This document shows positions 19,952 to 29,922 of a stretch of DNA of 64,000 nt, in pieces (position 1 is the stretch's first letter; each line of letters starts with the position of its first letter). Origin of the DNA: Rheinheimera sp. (GTDB taxonomy: Bacteria; Pseudomonadota; Gammaproteobacteria; Enterobacterales; Alteromonadaceae); NCBI GenBank assembly GCA_003543135.1, contig DPJG01000027.1, positions 124,001 to 188,000 on the forward strand, given 5' to 3'. Position numbers and translations under genes: made by a program. The notes beneath the pieces were generated by a model. The model worked only from the letters and a program-made list of their open reading frames with translations, did not search any database and was not told the DNA's origin.

Positions 19952-21232
19952 ATGAATACGAGTTTTTCAGTTGATAAAATTGCCATTATTGGCCTTGGGT
20001 ATGTTGGTTTACCTCTTGCTGTAGAGTTTGGCAAAGTTTTACCAACGGTTGGCTTTGATATTAATGCCCATCGTATTGCCGAATTGCGTTCAGGTAACGA
20101 TCATACGCTGGAAGTCTCGCCAGAAGAGTTATCTCAGGCTTCACTGCTTACTTTTGAGTCTGATATTGAACAGATCAAAAGTGCAAATTTTTATATTGTG
20201 ACAGTGCCCACGCCAATTGATGAACACCGGCAACCTGATCTGACACCATTGATCAAAGCCTCTGAAACATTGGGGCGGGTGGTTAAAAAGAATGACATCG
20301 TCGTTTTTGAATCCACTGTGTACCCGGGCGCGACTGAAGAAGTTTGTGTTCCTGTGATTGAGCGTATTTCAGGTCTGAAATTTAATCAGGACTTTTTTGC
20401 CGGATATAGCCCTGAGCGCATTAACCCGGGTGATAAAGAGCACAGAGTTACCACTATTAAAAAAGTAACTTCTGGCTCAACGCCCGAAGTTGCTCAGTTT
20501 GTGAATCAGGTGTATGGCCGAATTATTACTGCAGGTACTTATCTGGCCAGCAGTATCAAAGTGGCAGAAGCTGCCAAGGTTATCGAAAATACCCAACGTG
20601 ACTTAAATATTGCGTTAATTAACGAACTGGCGGTTATTTTTAACCGCCTTGGTATTGATACCGAAGAAGTGTTGCTGGCTGCCGGCACAAAATGGAACTT
20701 CCTGCCATTTCGTCCGGGTTTAGTGGGCGGGCACTGTATCGGTGTTGATCCCTACTATCTGACGCATAAAGCTCAGGCTGTTGGTTACCATCCGGAAGTG
20801 ATTCTGGCCGGCAGACGCATTAACGATGGCATGGCTAAATATGTGGTGTCTCAGCTGGTAAAAGCGATGATCCGCCGTAACATTCAGGTGTCGGCGTCCC
20901 GCGTGCTGGTGTTGGGTCTGACCTTTAAAGAGAATTGTCCGGATATCCGCAATACCAAAGTTGTCGACATTATTGCTGAACTGAAAGAGTACGGCATGGT
21001 GCCCGACGTGTTTGACCCATGGGTAGATGCACAAGAAGCAAAAGCTGAATACGGATTAGAGCTGGTAAAACAACCGGCACACCATAGTTATGATGCCGTG
21101 ATTGTTGCTGTGGCGCATGGACAGTTTAAGCAATTGGGAGCAGAAGGCATCAGAAGTTTCGGCAAGGCTGAGCATCTTGTGTATGACCTGAAGTATTTGC
21201 TGCCTAAAGAAGGTAGTGATTTAAGGTTATAG
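19952..21232 (+). CDS. tviB: UDP-N-acetyl-hexosamine 6-dehydrogenase, TviB/WbpO type
   Basis: NAD-dependent nucleotide-sugar dehydrogenase of 426 residues, closest in pattern to TviB (Vi antigen) and WbpO. Diagnostic stretches are [26 protein letters not shown]-like [26 protein letters not shown]-like [16 protein letters not shown], catalytic-cysteine motif [18 protein letters not shown] and [12 protein letters not shown]-like [15 protein letters not shown]. It oxidises UDP-GlcNAc or UDP-GalNAc to the uronic acid. With the TviC/WbpP-type epimerase at 11111 it gives UDP-GalNAcA. The uronate carboxyl is a plausible substrate for the AsnB-type protein at 24972. Confidence 0.92.
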   Translation: MNTSFSVDKIAIIGLGYVGLPLAVEFGKVLPTVGFDINAHRIAELRSGNDHTLEVSPEELSQASLLTFESDIEQIKSANFYIVTVPTPIDEHRQPDLTPLIKASETLGRVVKKNDIVVFESTVYPGATEEVCVPVIERISGLKFNQDFFAGYSPERINPGDKEHRVTTIKKVTSGSTPEVAQFVNQVYGRIITAGTYLASSIKVAEAAKVIENTQRDLNIALINELAVIFNRLGIDTEEVLLAAGTKWNFLPFRPGLVGGHCIGVDPYYLTHKAQAVGYHPEVILAGRRINDGMAKYVVSQLVKAMIRRNIQVSASRVLVLGLTFKENCPDIRNTKVVDIIAELKEYGMVPDVFDPWVDAQEAKAEYGLELVKQPAHHSYDAVIVAVAHGQFKQLGAEGIRSFGKAEHLVYDLKYLLPKEGSDLRL

Positions 21233-21267
21233 TTTTATCCCGTTTGGCCTTTACCACACAATCTTGT

Positions 21268-21299
21268 GCAGCCCTGAAATCAGGGCTGCTCTTTTATTT
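21268..21299 (+). terminator. Strong Rho-independent terminator inside the polysaccharide locus
   Basis: A 10-bp perfect stem (21268-21277 with 21280-21289, in practice with a hexaloop GAAATC) is followed by TCTTTTATTT. It lies between the TviB-type gene and wzx and should end or attenuate transcription there, so wzx probably has its own promoter or relies on read-through. Confidence 0.85.
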
Positions 21300-21312
21300 G
21301 TAGCGCTCATGA

Positions 21313-22827
21313 TTGGTAACTAACTTGTCTGTCAGATCCAACATTATTTTAAATACGGTCAGTCAAATTTATATGGCGCTGTTATCAGTCGCCACGTTGC
21401 CGTTTTATATCGATATGTTGGGCAGTCAGGCCTATGGTTTGGTTGCGTTTTTTATGCAGCTACAAACGATGATTGGCTTACTTGACATTGGGATCTCTGC
21501 CACAGTTTCACGCAACACCGCATTATTTGGTGCAGGTAAATTAGCCCGAAACGACTATTTTGCCATGCTGCGCAGTATTGAATTTTCTTTTGTGGTTGTT
21601 GCGCTCTGTATCCTTGGCGGTGTTTTTTCAGCGCCTTTACTGGCGCAGTCCTGGCTGAATCTCGGTGATTTTTCTGTTGTTGTCGCCCGCGATACGATAC
21701 AGCTGATTTTTGTGGTAATTGCTCTGCGCTGGATGCAAACCTATTACCGGGCCATAGTGCTTGGTGCCGAGCAGCTGGTGTGGCTCGGCTGGTTTAATAT
21801 TCTGGTATCGTCGGTGCGGATCTTTGGTGTATTACCTTATTTGTATTTGGTCTCGGGTGATGTGCTGGACTTTTTCCTTTATCAAATCGTCGTCAACTTT
21901 ATTGAACTGATGTTGCTGTTTTTCCGCACAAACAAAATAGCGGGATTCCGGCAAGGCGAACGTTTTGGAAAAATCAATAAAAGTGCCTTGTCTGATGCAA
22001 TAGTCAGTTCGTTGGTTGTTGGCCTCACCTCATTATTGTGGGCGGTTATTACACAGGCCGATAAATTTCTCGCATCGGGCATACTGCCCATTGCCGATTA
22101 CACGGCCTATAGTCTGGTGATTAGCATCTCTTCGATTTTGTTGTTACTTTCCGGTACTTGTATTTATGCAATAGGGCCTGCCATGGCGCGGTTGCTGGCT
22201 CAGGATAAAAAGTCAGAAGCTGTGGCTGTTTTCCGGAATATTTCGCTGGTGGTGTCCCTGATGCTCGGTTCTGCATCTGTTGTGGTGATTGGCTGGAGTG
22301 AGTCTTTGTTATTTGCCTGGACGGGTAATGTGCCGTTATCGCAAAAGGCTGCCGAATTTTTACCTTTATACATGCTGGCAACGTTATTTTTTGCCTTAGG
22401 GAATTTGTCCTATGCCATTAATTACGCAATTGGCAATTTTCAACTCAGATTAAAGTACTCAATCATCAGTCTGTTGTTGTACCTGCCAACACTTGCAGTT
22501 TTGTTATGGCTGTTTGGTGAACAAGGTTTGGTCTATGGCTGGTTGATTGTAAACCTGTTATTTTTTGTTGTCCCCCAGTTCTTCCTCTACCGCCAGCTGG
22601 ATCACAGCTTGTATAAAACCTCGATGGTGCAAGATGTCTGCGTACCTGTGATGGCGGCGATGTCGGTGCTGTTGCTGGTCTTTATTGTTGATCTCCGCCC
22701 CTTTAACCGACTGGAAATATTCGCAGTTTTAACGCTGATTGGCTTACTGTCCCTGGTTGTGGCTGTGCTGCTTTCCAGAGCAAGATTGTTATTGTTGCCA
22801 CAGCTGCGACAGTTGCTTAGAAAATGA
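21313..22827 (+). CDS. wzx: Wzx-type oligosaccharide flippase
   Basis: Polytopic inner-membrane protein of 504 residues with about 12-14 hydrophobic segments, MOP-superfamily pattern (SNIILNTVSQIYMALLSVATLPFYI at the start, GIPLYGLVAF-like SQAYGLVAFFMQLQTMIGL). It would flip the lipid-linked repeat unit to the periplasm. No ATG fits the N-terminus; TTG 21313 or TTG 21325 is the probable start, both with weak ribosome sites. A second, different flippase is encoded at 35042 on the other strand. Confidence 0.85.
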   Translation: MVTNLSVRSNIILNTVSQIYMALLSVATLPFYIDMLGSQAYGLVAFFMQLQTMIGLLDIGISATVSRNTALFGAGKLARNDYFAMLRSIEFSFVVVALCILGGVFSAPLLAQSWLNLGDFSVVVARDTIQLIFVVIALRWMQTYYRAIVLGAEQLVWLGWFNILVSSVRIFGVLPYLYLVSGDVLDFFLYQIVVNFIELMLLFFRTNKIAGFRQGERFGKINKSALSDAIVSSLVVGLTSLLWAVITQADKFLASGILPIADYTAYSLVISISSILLLLSGTCIYAIGPAMARLLAQDKKSEAVAVFRNISLVVSLMLGSASVVVIGWSESLLFAWTGNVPLSQKAAEFLPLYMLATLFFALGNLSYAINYAIGNFQLRLKYSIISLLLYLPTLAVLLWLFGEQGLVYGWLIVNLLFFVVPQFFLYRQLDHSLYKTSMVQDVCVPVMAAMSVLLLVFIVDLRPFNRLEIFAVLTLIGLLSLVVAVLLSRARLLLLPQLRQLLRK

Positions 22828-22848
22828 CGTTTTTAGTCAGACTACACC

Positions 22849-23823
22849 ATGTTTAACATTGATACCGCATCAAAACCACATCGCGCCATTGCCGTCATTG
22901 CATCATTTTTGTTTGCTGTGTTTTTTTCTATGGTGGACTGGGAATGGGTTCATGGCAGCTTTTTTGTTGATAGGGAAGTGTATTTTTCTATTTTCAGAAA
23001 TGCGCCTGATTTTGAGATTTCATTTAGTTTTTTCCAACTTGTCGCATTTATCGTCAATGAGCAACTATGGAGCCAGTTGATTCGTGGTTTACATGAAAAT
23101 ATTGGTTTGTCGCTGACAACAGTTTTTGGTGTGATTAGTTTTTTATTAGTGTTTAGTTATGCCTATTTTGTATCGTCGCGGGTTGGACCATTAGCCATAT
23201 TATTGCTCATCAACCCTCTGTTAGTTGATTTAGCTTTTTCGCAATTAAGAATGTCGCTGGCGATGGTATTTCTGTTAATTGCATTCAATTGTAACCGCTG
23301 GTTATACAGATTACCTTTTCTACTGATTGGTTGCTTTATTCATACCGCATCTTTTTTATTTGTCATCATGGCACTTTGTGTATTTGTCTCAGTCTCATTG
23401 GCAGAAAAATACCGGTTAAACCGGTTTAATTGTTATTTTTTGTTGGTGTTCACAGGTTTTTGTATTGCGCTGGTGGTAGGTCCATTACGAACCTTCATAC
23501 TCGAACAGTTGGGTGACAGAAGAATCGTATATGATGCGCCCGCTACAACCTGGACTTACGCTTCGGTGTGGGTGGCTATTCTGGCTGTAGCAGCTTTGCA
23601 GTTGAGTGCTTTTTTCCGTAACCATGTGAATGCTATCGCATTGGTATTTTTGTCGGTGTACACATTTTGTACATTGTTTTCAGTGTATGGATTACGATTT
23701 TTAGCAGCTTCATTACCATTTTTTGTAGTAGCATTGTGCCGTTTTGGTTCTTTTGAACGTGCTTTTGTTGTTTTAATCTTCGCTGCCTACACAATAGTGC
23801 AGTGGGTTTATTGGATCCGATAG
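22849..23823 (+). CDS. EpsG-family membrane protein (second Wzy-like polymerase)
   Basis: Membrane protein of 324 residues with about 9-10 hydrophobic segments and EpsG-like motifs: QLRMSLAMVFLLIAF and the His-containing CFIHTASFLFVIM. EpsG proteins act as polymerases in exopolysaccharide loci. The DNA is AT-rich like the other wzy at 18587. The next glycosyltransferase starts on the base after its TAG. Two polymerase-type genes in one locus suggest two polymers or a composite locus. Confidence 0.78.
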   Translation: MFNIDTASKPHRAIAVIASFLFAVFFSMVDWEWVHGSFFVDREVYFSIFRNAPDFEISFSFFQLVAFIVNEQLWSQLIRGLHENIGLSLTTVFGVISFLLVFSYAYFVSSRVGPLAILLLINPLLVDLAFSQLRMSLAMVFLLIAFNCNRWLYRLPFLLIGCFIHTASFLFVIMALCVFVSVSLAEKYRLNRFNCYFLLVFTGFCIALVVGPLRTFILEQLGDRRIVYDAPATTWTYASVWVAILAVAALQLSAFFRNHVNAIALVFLSVYTFCTLFSVYGLRFLAASLPFFVVALCRFGSFERAFVVLIFAAYTIVQWVYWIR

Positions 23824-24954
23824 ATGAATATTATGTTTTTAGTAAGCTCACTACAGTTTGGTGGGGCTGAGAGAGTTGCCACCGTATTATGTAATGAGTT
23901 TTCAAAACAGCATCAGGTGTCGCTGGTTGCCACTTATGGTGGCCTGGAACCCTGTGTTTTTGAACTGGCTTCATCTATTAAATTACATTACCTGGCCCGC
24001 GAATATCCTTGTTTTAAAGGAAAAAGTTCTGGCTCTTTTGCCAGACTGCTGAAGTTGCATCACCTGTTTAAAACAGAAAAACCTGATGTTGTGATAAGCT
24101 TTTTACCCAATGTGAATGTGATGGCGGTGATTGCCAATGCCGGCATCGGGCTGCCGTTGATCATCTGTGAGCGAAGTGATCCTGAGCATTTTCCAATGTC
24201 AGGTTTTTGGAAAATGATGTGTAAATACACGTATCGTTATGCCGATATGCTGACGGTGCAAACCCAATCCGTTGCCGATAAAGTGGGCCTTTTATTCCAC
24301 CTGCCTGATTTGGTCCGTGTAGTGCCAAACCCAATTCCTGCTTCTTTGGCAGCGCAGCCCCTTGGCGTATCTTCTGAACCTAAACACATTTTATGTGTGG
24401 GCCGGCTGATGCCGGGTAAACAGTTTGAACACATTATTGAGGCTTTTGCTTCATTGCAGCCAGAGCTGCCTGACTGGGAGCTGCATATAGTGGGTGATGG
24501 TCCGCACATGGCGGTACTGCGTCAGTTGGTGAGTCGTTTGGAGCTGAGTCAGAAAGTGAGATTCTTTGGCAGTGTGGAAAACCCTTATCCGCAAATTGCC
24601 CGATGTGATGTTTTTGCCATGGCGTCGGCTTTTGAGGGGTTTCCAAATGCCTTGCTCGAAGCGCTGGCGCTTGGCCGTCCGACTGTGGTTTACGATTGTC
24701 CGAGTGGACCTGCCGATATGACAGAGCAGGGCGCTGTTGCAAAGCTGGTACCGCTGAATCAGAAAGCGCAGTTCACAGCGGCGCTCAGAGCGCTTGCGCT
24801 CGATGAAGAAATGCGGCTTCAACTTGGCAGGCAAGCCCGTGCCTCTGTGATGGCGCGTTATGCCTTGCCTGTTGTCACAGAACTCTGGTTTGAGCTGATT
24901 GCACAAGCACAGCAGCATAGAAATAAATTACCTCAGGCCGGGCTGTCGTTTTAA
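23824..24954 (+). CDS. GT4-family glycosyltransferase
   Basis: GT-B fold retaining glycosyltransferase of 376 residues. The N-terminal part has the loop LVSSLQFGGAERVATVLCNE, and the C-terminal donor-binding domain has CVGRLMPGKQFEHIIEAF and the E-x7-E motif region (SAFEGFPNALLEALALGRP). It adds a sugar to the lipid-linked repeat unit on the cytoplasmic face. The donor and acceptor cannot be read from the sequence. The PSGPADM segment (CPSGPADMTEQG) resembles that of GalNAc transferases such as PglH/PglJ, a weak hint only. Confidence 0.88.
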   Translation: MNIMFLVSSLQFGGAERVATVLCNEFSKQHQVSLVATYGGLEPCVFELASSIKLHYLAREYPCFKGKSSGSFARLLKLHHLFKTEKPDVVISFLPNVNVMAVIANAGIGLPLIICERSDPEHFPMSGFWKMMCKYTYRYADMLTVQTQSVADKVGLLFHLPDLVRVVPNPIPASLAAQPLGVSSEPKHILCVGRLMPGKQFEHIIEAFASLQPELPDWELHIVGDGPHMAVLRQLVSRLELSQKVRFFGSVENPYPQIARCDVFAMASAFEGFPNALLEALALGRPTVVYDCPSGPADMTEQGAVAKLVPLNQKAQFTAALRALALDEEMRLQLGRQARASVMARYALPVVTELWFELIAQAQQHRNKLPQAGLSF

Positions 24955-24971
24955 AAAAAGGATTGATTGTT

Positions 24972-26900
24972 ATGTGTGGTTTTGCCGGATTTTTCGCCCG
25001 GGTTCAAGGTGATTTTAATTGTTCTGAGGTGCTCACTGCGATGGGCAATGCCATCCGGCATCGCGGCCCTGATGATGCCGGGATATGGCAGCATCCGCAT
25101 TTGCATCTGGGGTTCAGCCACAGACGGCTGTCAATTCTGGATCTATCGGCGGCAGGTCATCAACCCATGCTCTCGGCGACGGGTCGTTATACCATTATTT
25201 TTAATGGCGAGATTTATAACCACCTGAGTTTAAGGCAAGAGGTAGAAACACAGGGCGCCAGATTGTGGGCCGGCCATTCAGACACTGAAACTCTGCTGGC
25301 CTGTATGGACAGATACGGTTTTGCGGCCACTATTGCCAAACTCAAAGGCATGTTTGCAATAGCTGTCTGGGACGAGCAAGAGCAGCAATTATTGTTTGCC
25401 CGCGACCGATTGGGCGAAAAACCCTTGTATCTGGGCTGGTGCGGTGACTATCTGTTATTTGGCTCAGAACTCAAAGCGTTACGCGCGCATCCGGCTTTTG
25501 ACAGCCGCATTGACCGCCATGCCCTTGCGCAGTACATGCGCTACAGCTACGTGCCAACACCACGCTCCATTTACGCCGCTATTGAAAAATTACCGCCAGG
25601 TTATATTGCGTCGGTGTCATTAAACCGCCCCGGTTCTATTGATAAAACCCAATATTGGTCGTTGCCGGCTGCTGTTGCGGCTGAGCCACAACAAGAAACC
25701 AGTGTTGAGGGGTTACACCAAAAATTACGCGAAGCGGTGCAATCACAAATGATTTCAGATGTGCCGCTCGGGGCATTTTTGTCCGGTGGGGTTGATTCCT
25801 CCCTGATTGTCGGACTGATGCAATCTATGAGCAGCCAGCCGGTGAAAACCTTTACCATTGGTTTTGACGTGCAGGAATTTAATGAAGCCGGATACGCAGC
25901 AGATGTTGCGCGTCATTTAGGCACTGAACATCATGAAATGATGGTAAGCGGTGCTGACAGTCTGGCGGTGGTGCCAAGGCTCAGTCAGATGTACGACGAA
26001 CCCTTTGCCGATTCATCACAAATCCCGACCTATCTGGTGTCGGCACTGGCCCGCCAACATGTAACAGTGACGCTGTCCGGCGATGGCGGTGACGAACTCT
26101 TTGCCGGCTACAGCCGGTATCCTCATGTTGATGCCAAATGGCAGCAACAGCAAAAATTGCCAGCTGCACTTCGGCATAGTCTGGCGGCTTTGGGGCAAAC
26201 ACTGTTGCCGCAGCAGCTGAACCTGCTGTCTTCCCGCCTTGGCTTGCAGGGCGCAGGTAACAATACGCTGATGAAAGTCTCCAAAGGCCTGGCGGGTTTG
26301 GCTGCTGAAAACTTCGCTGATTATTATCAGTTATTTCTGACTCATCTGACGCAGCAACAAAGCCAGCAACTGGTGCTTGCGGCAGAGGGTGTTGTTAACA
26401 GCGCAAACACAGGGGACTCAGCTGAGAACCCCATCACTCAGATGATGTATCTGGATACCGCAGGTTATATGACGGACGATATTCTGGTGAAGGTTGACCG
26501 TGCTTCGATGGCGGCGTCGCTGGAAAGCAGGGTGCCGATGCTGGATGTTGATGTGATTGAATACGCGTTTCGGATGCCGCTGTCGCAGAAATATCAGCAG
26601 GGCACAGGTAAAATTTGTCTGCGGCAGATTTTGGATCAGTACGTGCCACGCAGCTTGATCGAACGTCCGAAAAAGGGTTTTGGGGTGCCTCTGGCACGCT
26701 GGCTGCGGCATGAACTGCGCGACTGGGCAGATACATTACTGGATGCAAAAATGCTCCAACAGCAGGGTTACCTGAATGTGGCCATGGTCAGCCGGATGTG
26801 GCGTGAGCATCTGGACGGCACCGCTGACTGGCACTTTCAGTTATGGAACATCCTGATGTTTCAGGACTGGCTGGCATCACAAGATACCACTTATTCGTAA
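24972..26900 (+). CDS. asnB: AsnB-type glutamine-dependent amidotransferase
   Basis: Asparagine-synthetase family protein of 642 residues. The start is set at ATG 24972 because the next codon is Cys, the glutaminase nucleophile freed by Met removal; an upstream TTG (24963) would block this. A ribosome site AAAGGA precedes it. The N-terminal Ntn glutaminase holds CGFAGFFAR and FNGEIYNH; the C-terminal ATP-pyrophosphatase holds the PP-loop LSGGVDSSLIVGL and SGDGGDELFAGYSRY. In polysaccharide loci such proteins often amidate uronic acids, which fits the TviB/TviC-type genes. A role in free asparagine synthesis remains possible. Confidence 0.9.
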   Translation: MCGFAGFFARVQGDFNCSEVLTAMGNAIRHRGPDDAGIWQHPHLHLGFSHRRLSILDLSAAGHQPMLSATGRYTIIFNGEIYNHLSLRQEVETQGARLWAGHSDTETLLACMDRYGFAATIAKLKGMFAIAVWDEQEQQLLFARDRLGEKPLYLGWCGDYLLFGSELKALRAHPAFDSRIDRHALAQYMRYSYVPTPRSIYAAIEKLPPGYIASVSLNRPGSIDKTQYWSLPAAVAAEPQQETSVEGLHQKLREAVQSQMISDVPLGAFLSGGVDSSLIVGLMQSMSSQPVKTFTIGFDVQEFNEAGYAADVARHLGTEHHEMMVSGADSLAVVPRLSQMYDEPFADSSQIPTYLVSALARQHVTVTLSGDGGDELFAGYSRYPHVDAKWQQQQKLPAALRHSLAALGQTLLPQQLNLLSSRLGLQGAGNNTLMKVSKGLAGLAAENFADYYQLFLTHLTQQQSQQLVLAAEGVVNSANTGDSAENPITQMMYLDTAGYMTDDILVKVDRASMAASLESRVPMLDVDVIEYAFRMPLSQKYQQGTGKICLRQILDQYVPRSLIERPKKGFGVPLARWLRHELRDWADTLLDAKMLQQQGYLNVAMVSRMWREHLDGTADWHFQLWNILMFQDWLASQDTTYS

Positions 26901-26982
26901 GAGCCGCGGGTGACTGGGCTTGGTGACTTGTGTACAATTGCCCGGTTTTTGAAATTTGTTCCTGAGATGACTGCAAAATAAA

Positions 26983-28152
26983 TTGGCTATTGATCTGAAA
27001 AAGAAAATTGAGCTTTGTCACATTATCACCGACCTTGATGTCGGTGGTGCCGAGTTTATGCTCAAACGTTTGCTGGAGCAGGAACCTGAGTACAAAGAAC
27101 GGGTTGTTGTAATTTCGCTGATGGATCATGGCAAGATCGGACAGCAACTGATGCAGGCCGGTTTTACTGTGTATGCGCTGAATATGAAAGGCAAGCTGGC
27201 TTTCCCGCTGGCATTGCTGCGCTTAACCCGTTTGTTACGTCAATTACAGCCGCTTTTGGTGCAAACCTGGATGTATCATGCCGATTTACTTGGCGGCCTT
27301 GCGGCATATTTCGCCGGTATTAAAACCATCGTCTGGGGCATTCACTGCACAAAATTACCGATAGGCCGGCCTCTCACCTGGGCTGTGATGAAAGCCTGTG
27401 CATTATTGTCGTATAAAATCCCATCCCATATCGTGTGTGTGGCTGATGCAGCCCGGCAAATGCATATTAACTACGGTTATAAGTCTGCGCTGATGTCGGT
27501 CATCCCCAATGGTTTTGCCATTAACCCTTTGCTTGAGCGCCCTTTGGGCCATCAAGCCCTGCTGCAATTTCCACAATCACCTGCACCTTTGGTGGTGGGC
27601 GCTGTGGGGCGTTTTCATCCGGATAAAGGTCAGGACATTTTATTAAATGCGGCAGCTTTGGTTGTCGAAAAAAGGCCGGATATTGTGTTTGTTTTAGCTG
27701 GACGCCAATGTGACAACAATAATCCGGCGCTGCAGCAGCAGATTGCGGCCAAAGGATTGCAGAAACAGGTCATTCTGCTGGGCGAACGCGACGATGTACC
27801 GCAGTTACTGACTGAATTTGATATGTTTTGTCTGCCATCGCGCAGTGAAGCTTTTCCGGTAGCCCTGGGGGAAGCCATGCTGGCGGCTCTTCCCTGTGTT
27901 GCCACTGATGTGGGTGATTGCCGTTGGCTGACCGGCGACATATTCCCGCTGATCCCGCAGGGCGATGCGGCTGTTCTGGCGCAAGCCATCCTTGAGATGG
28001 CAGACAAGCCTGCAGCAGAGCGTCATCAGCTTGGTGTAAAAGCCCGGCAGCGGGTGATTGAGCTGTTTTCAATTGACAGTGTGTCAAAGCGTTACCGGCA
28101 ATTGTACCGGCAGTTAAATCCGCAATTTTCAGAGCAGTCAAAGCTTGAATAA
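26983..28152 (+). CDS. GT4-family glycosyltransferase
   Basis: GT-B glycosyltransferase of 389 residues with N-terminal CHIITDLDVGGAEFMLKRLL and C-terminal VGAVGRFHPDKGQDILLNAA and PSRSEAFPVALGEAMLA (E-x7-E region). The start is TTG 26983; no ATG fits and the ribosome site is weak. The 81-base gap before it is the largest in this part of the locus. It overlaps the next gene by 8 bases. Substrate unknown. Confidence 0.86.
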   Translation: MAIDLKKKIELCHIITDLDVGGAEFMLKRLLEQEPEYKERVVVISLMDHGKIGQQLMQAGFTVYALNMKGKLAFPLALLRLTRLLRQLQPLLVQTWMYHADLLGGLAAYFAGIKTIVWGIHCTKLPIGRPLTWAVMKACALLSYKIPSHIVCVADAARQMHINYGYKSALMSVIPNGFAINPLLERPLGHQALLQFPQSPAPLVVGAVGRFHPDKGQDILLNAAALVVEKRPDIVFVLAGRQCDNNNPALQQQIAAKGLQKQVILLGERDDVPQLLTEFDMFCLPSRSEAFPVALGEAMLAALPCVATDVGDCRWLTGDIFPLIPQGDAAVLAQAILEMADKPAAERHQLGVKARQRVIELFSIDSVSKRYRQLYRQLNPQFSEQSKLE

Positions 28153-29329
28153 ATTGTCCGGTGCCGAAAAGGGAGCTTATAGCGGCACGTCTCCCGGAAA
28201 AAAATTAGTGATTGTCACCACAGTGCCAGACACACTGGAGCTGATTCTGGAGTCGCAACCACAATTTCTGAACGAGTGTTATCAGGTGGTTGTGGTGAGT
28301 TCGGCGCAGCAAAGGCTTGCGGCCTTTGCGCAAAAAGAAGGTGTCGATTTTGAAGTGGTGCCAATGAACCGCGGCATTTCACCACTTGAAGACATAAATT
28401 CCATTTTTCAGATGTACAAGGTACTAAGAAAACACCAGCCGGATCTGGTGCATTCTTATACACCCAAGGCGGGCATGGTGAGCGCCATCGCCGGCTTTTT
28501 TGCCCGTGTACCGGTGCGTGTGCACACCTTTACCGGTTTGATTTTTCCATACTGCAGTGGCGTGAAAAAGTTCATTCTTAAGCAGATTGACCGGGTGATC
28601 TGCTGTTTGAATACGCATATAGTGCCGGAAGGCGAAGGTGTAAAACAAACCCTGGCACCTTTGTGTTATAAGCCGTTGAAAGTGATTGGTTATGGCAATA
28701 TTGCCGGTGTTAATTTAATGCACTTTAACCCCTCAGAGCCAGAGGTTGTGGCCAAGGCGGCCGCGTTAAAATCAGAGCTTGGGCTTTGCGGAAAAACCGT
28801 GTTTTGTTTTGTCGGCCGGCTTAATAAAGACAAAGGTATTAAAGAACTTTGTGATGCCTTTCTGACATTAGATCCGCAGAAAAATGCGTTGTTAATAGTC
28901 GGTGGACTGGACGACGAAAATCCGGTGGATGCGCAAACCCTGCAAAAATTGCAATCGTCTCCGGCAATTTGCCTGCTGGGGTTTCAGCCGGATGTGCGGG
29001 TAGCGTTATTGGCGGCCGATGTATTTGTGCTGCCAAGCTACCGCGAAGGTTTTCCCAATGTGGTGTTACAGGCCGGCGCTATGGCGAAACCGGCTTTGGT
29101 CACCGATGTGCATGGTTCCAACGAAATTGTGCAGCATGGGCTCAATGGCTGGATAGTTCCTGTGCGCGACAGTCAGGCGCTGTCGGCACAAATGCAGATG
29201 ATCGGCGGTATGACACAGAGCGAGCTTGCTGAGGTAGGGCGTCAGGCCCTCGCTTTGGTTCATACCCGTTTTGAGCGGAGTTTTTATCAGCGTCAGTTAT
29301 TGGCGTTTTATCAGGATATTCTCAGTTGA
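28145..29329 (+). CDS. GT4-family glycosyltransferase next to PglC-type transferase
   Basis: GT-B glycosyltransferase of 394 residues with the acceptor-site stretch [19 protein letters not shown] and the donor-site motifs [19 protein letters not shown] and [20 protein letters not shown]. This subgroup is commonly encoded beside PglC-type phosphoglycosyl transferases and often adds the second sugar. It overlaps the preceding gene by 8 bases and the pglC-type gene by 4. It starts with TTG 28145. By position the acceptor may be undecaprenyl-PP-diNAcBac, an inference. Confidence 0.86.
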   Translation: MNKLSGAEKGAYSGTSPGKKLVIVTTVPDTLELILESQPQFLNECYQVVVVSSAQQRLAAFAQKEGVDFEVVPMNRGISPLEDINSIFQMYKVLRKHQPDLVHSYTPKAGMVSAIAGFFARVPVRVHTFTGLIFPYCSGVKKFILKQIDRVICCLNTHIVPEGEGVKQTLAPLCYKPLKVIGYGNIAGVNLMHFNPSEPEVVAKAAALKSELGLCGKTVFCFVGRLNKDKGIKELCDAFLTLDPQKNALLIVGGLDDENPVDAQTLQKLQSSPAICLLGFQPDVRVALLAADVFVLPSYREGFPNVVLQAGAMAKPALVTDVHGSNEIVQHGLNGWIVPVRDSQALSAQMQMIGGMTQSELAEVGRQALALVHTRFERSFYQRQLLAFYQDILS

Positions 29330-29922
29330 AAAGGCTATTTGATATTGTTGTTGCGCTGACGGCTTTGCTGCTGTTATCGCCATTATTTTTGCTGTTGTTT
29401 GTATTAGTGCGGCTGAAATTAGGTGCGCCGGTGTTATTTCGCCAGGCAAGACCCGGCTTAAATGGCAACATTTTTAACATGATTAAGTTTCGCACCATGA
29501 CCAATGCTGTGGATAGTCAGGGGGTTGCTTTAAGTGATGCCGAACGTTTAACACCTTTTGGTGCTTTGCTACGTTCAACCAGCCTGGACGAATTACCAGA
29601 ATTATGGAACGTGCTTAAAGGGGATATGAGTCTGGTTGGGCCAAGGCCTTTGTTACCTGAATATCTGAGTCTGTATACGCCAGAGCAAGCTAAACGTCAT
29701 CTGGTGCGGCCCGGTATTACCGGTTGGGCGCAAATCAATGGCCGTAATGCCATTAGTTGGGAGCAGAAATTTGAGTTGGATGTTTGGTATGTGGAACATC
29801 AAAGTTTTTGGCTCGACTGCAAAATACTGCTGCTGACTGTACTGAAAGTTTTTAAACGTGACGGCATCAGCAGTGAAGGTGTAGTCACCACTGAGAAATT
29901 TACCGGAAGCGCCAAACAATGA
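29326..29922 (+). CDS. pglC: PglC-type initiating phosphoglycosyl transferase
   Basis: Small monotopic phosphoglycosyl transferase of 198 residues that starts repeat-unit assembly by moving a sugar phosphate to undecaprenyl phosphate. An N-terminal reentrant membrane helix (about 9-27), KFRTMTNAV, the catalytic Asp-Glu in [26 protein letters not shown] and [17 protein letters not shown] are all present. The size and the adjacent acetyl- and aminotransferase genes match Campylobacter/Neisseria PglC/PglB, which use UDP-diNAcBac. TTG start at 29326. Confidence 0.92.
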   Translation: MKRLFDIVVALTALLLLSPLFLLLFVLVRLKLGAPVLFRQARPGLNGNIFNMIKFRTMTNAVDSQGVALSDAERLTPFGALLRSTSLDELPELWNVLKGDMSLVGPRPLLPEYLSLYTPEQAKRHLVRPGITGWAQINGRNAISWEQKFELDVWYVEHQSFWLDCKILLLTVLKVFKRDGISSEGVVTTEKFTGSAKQ

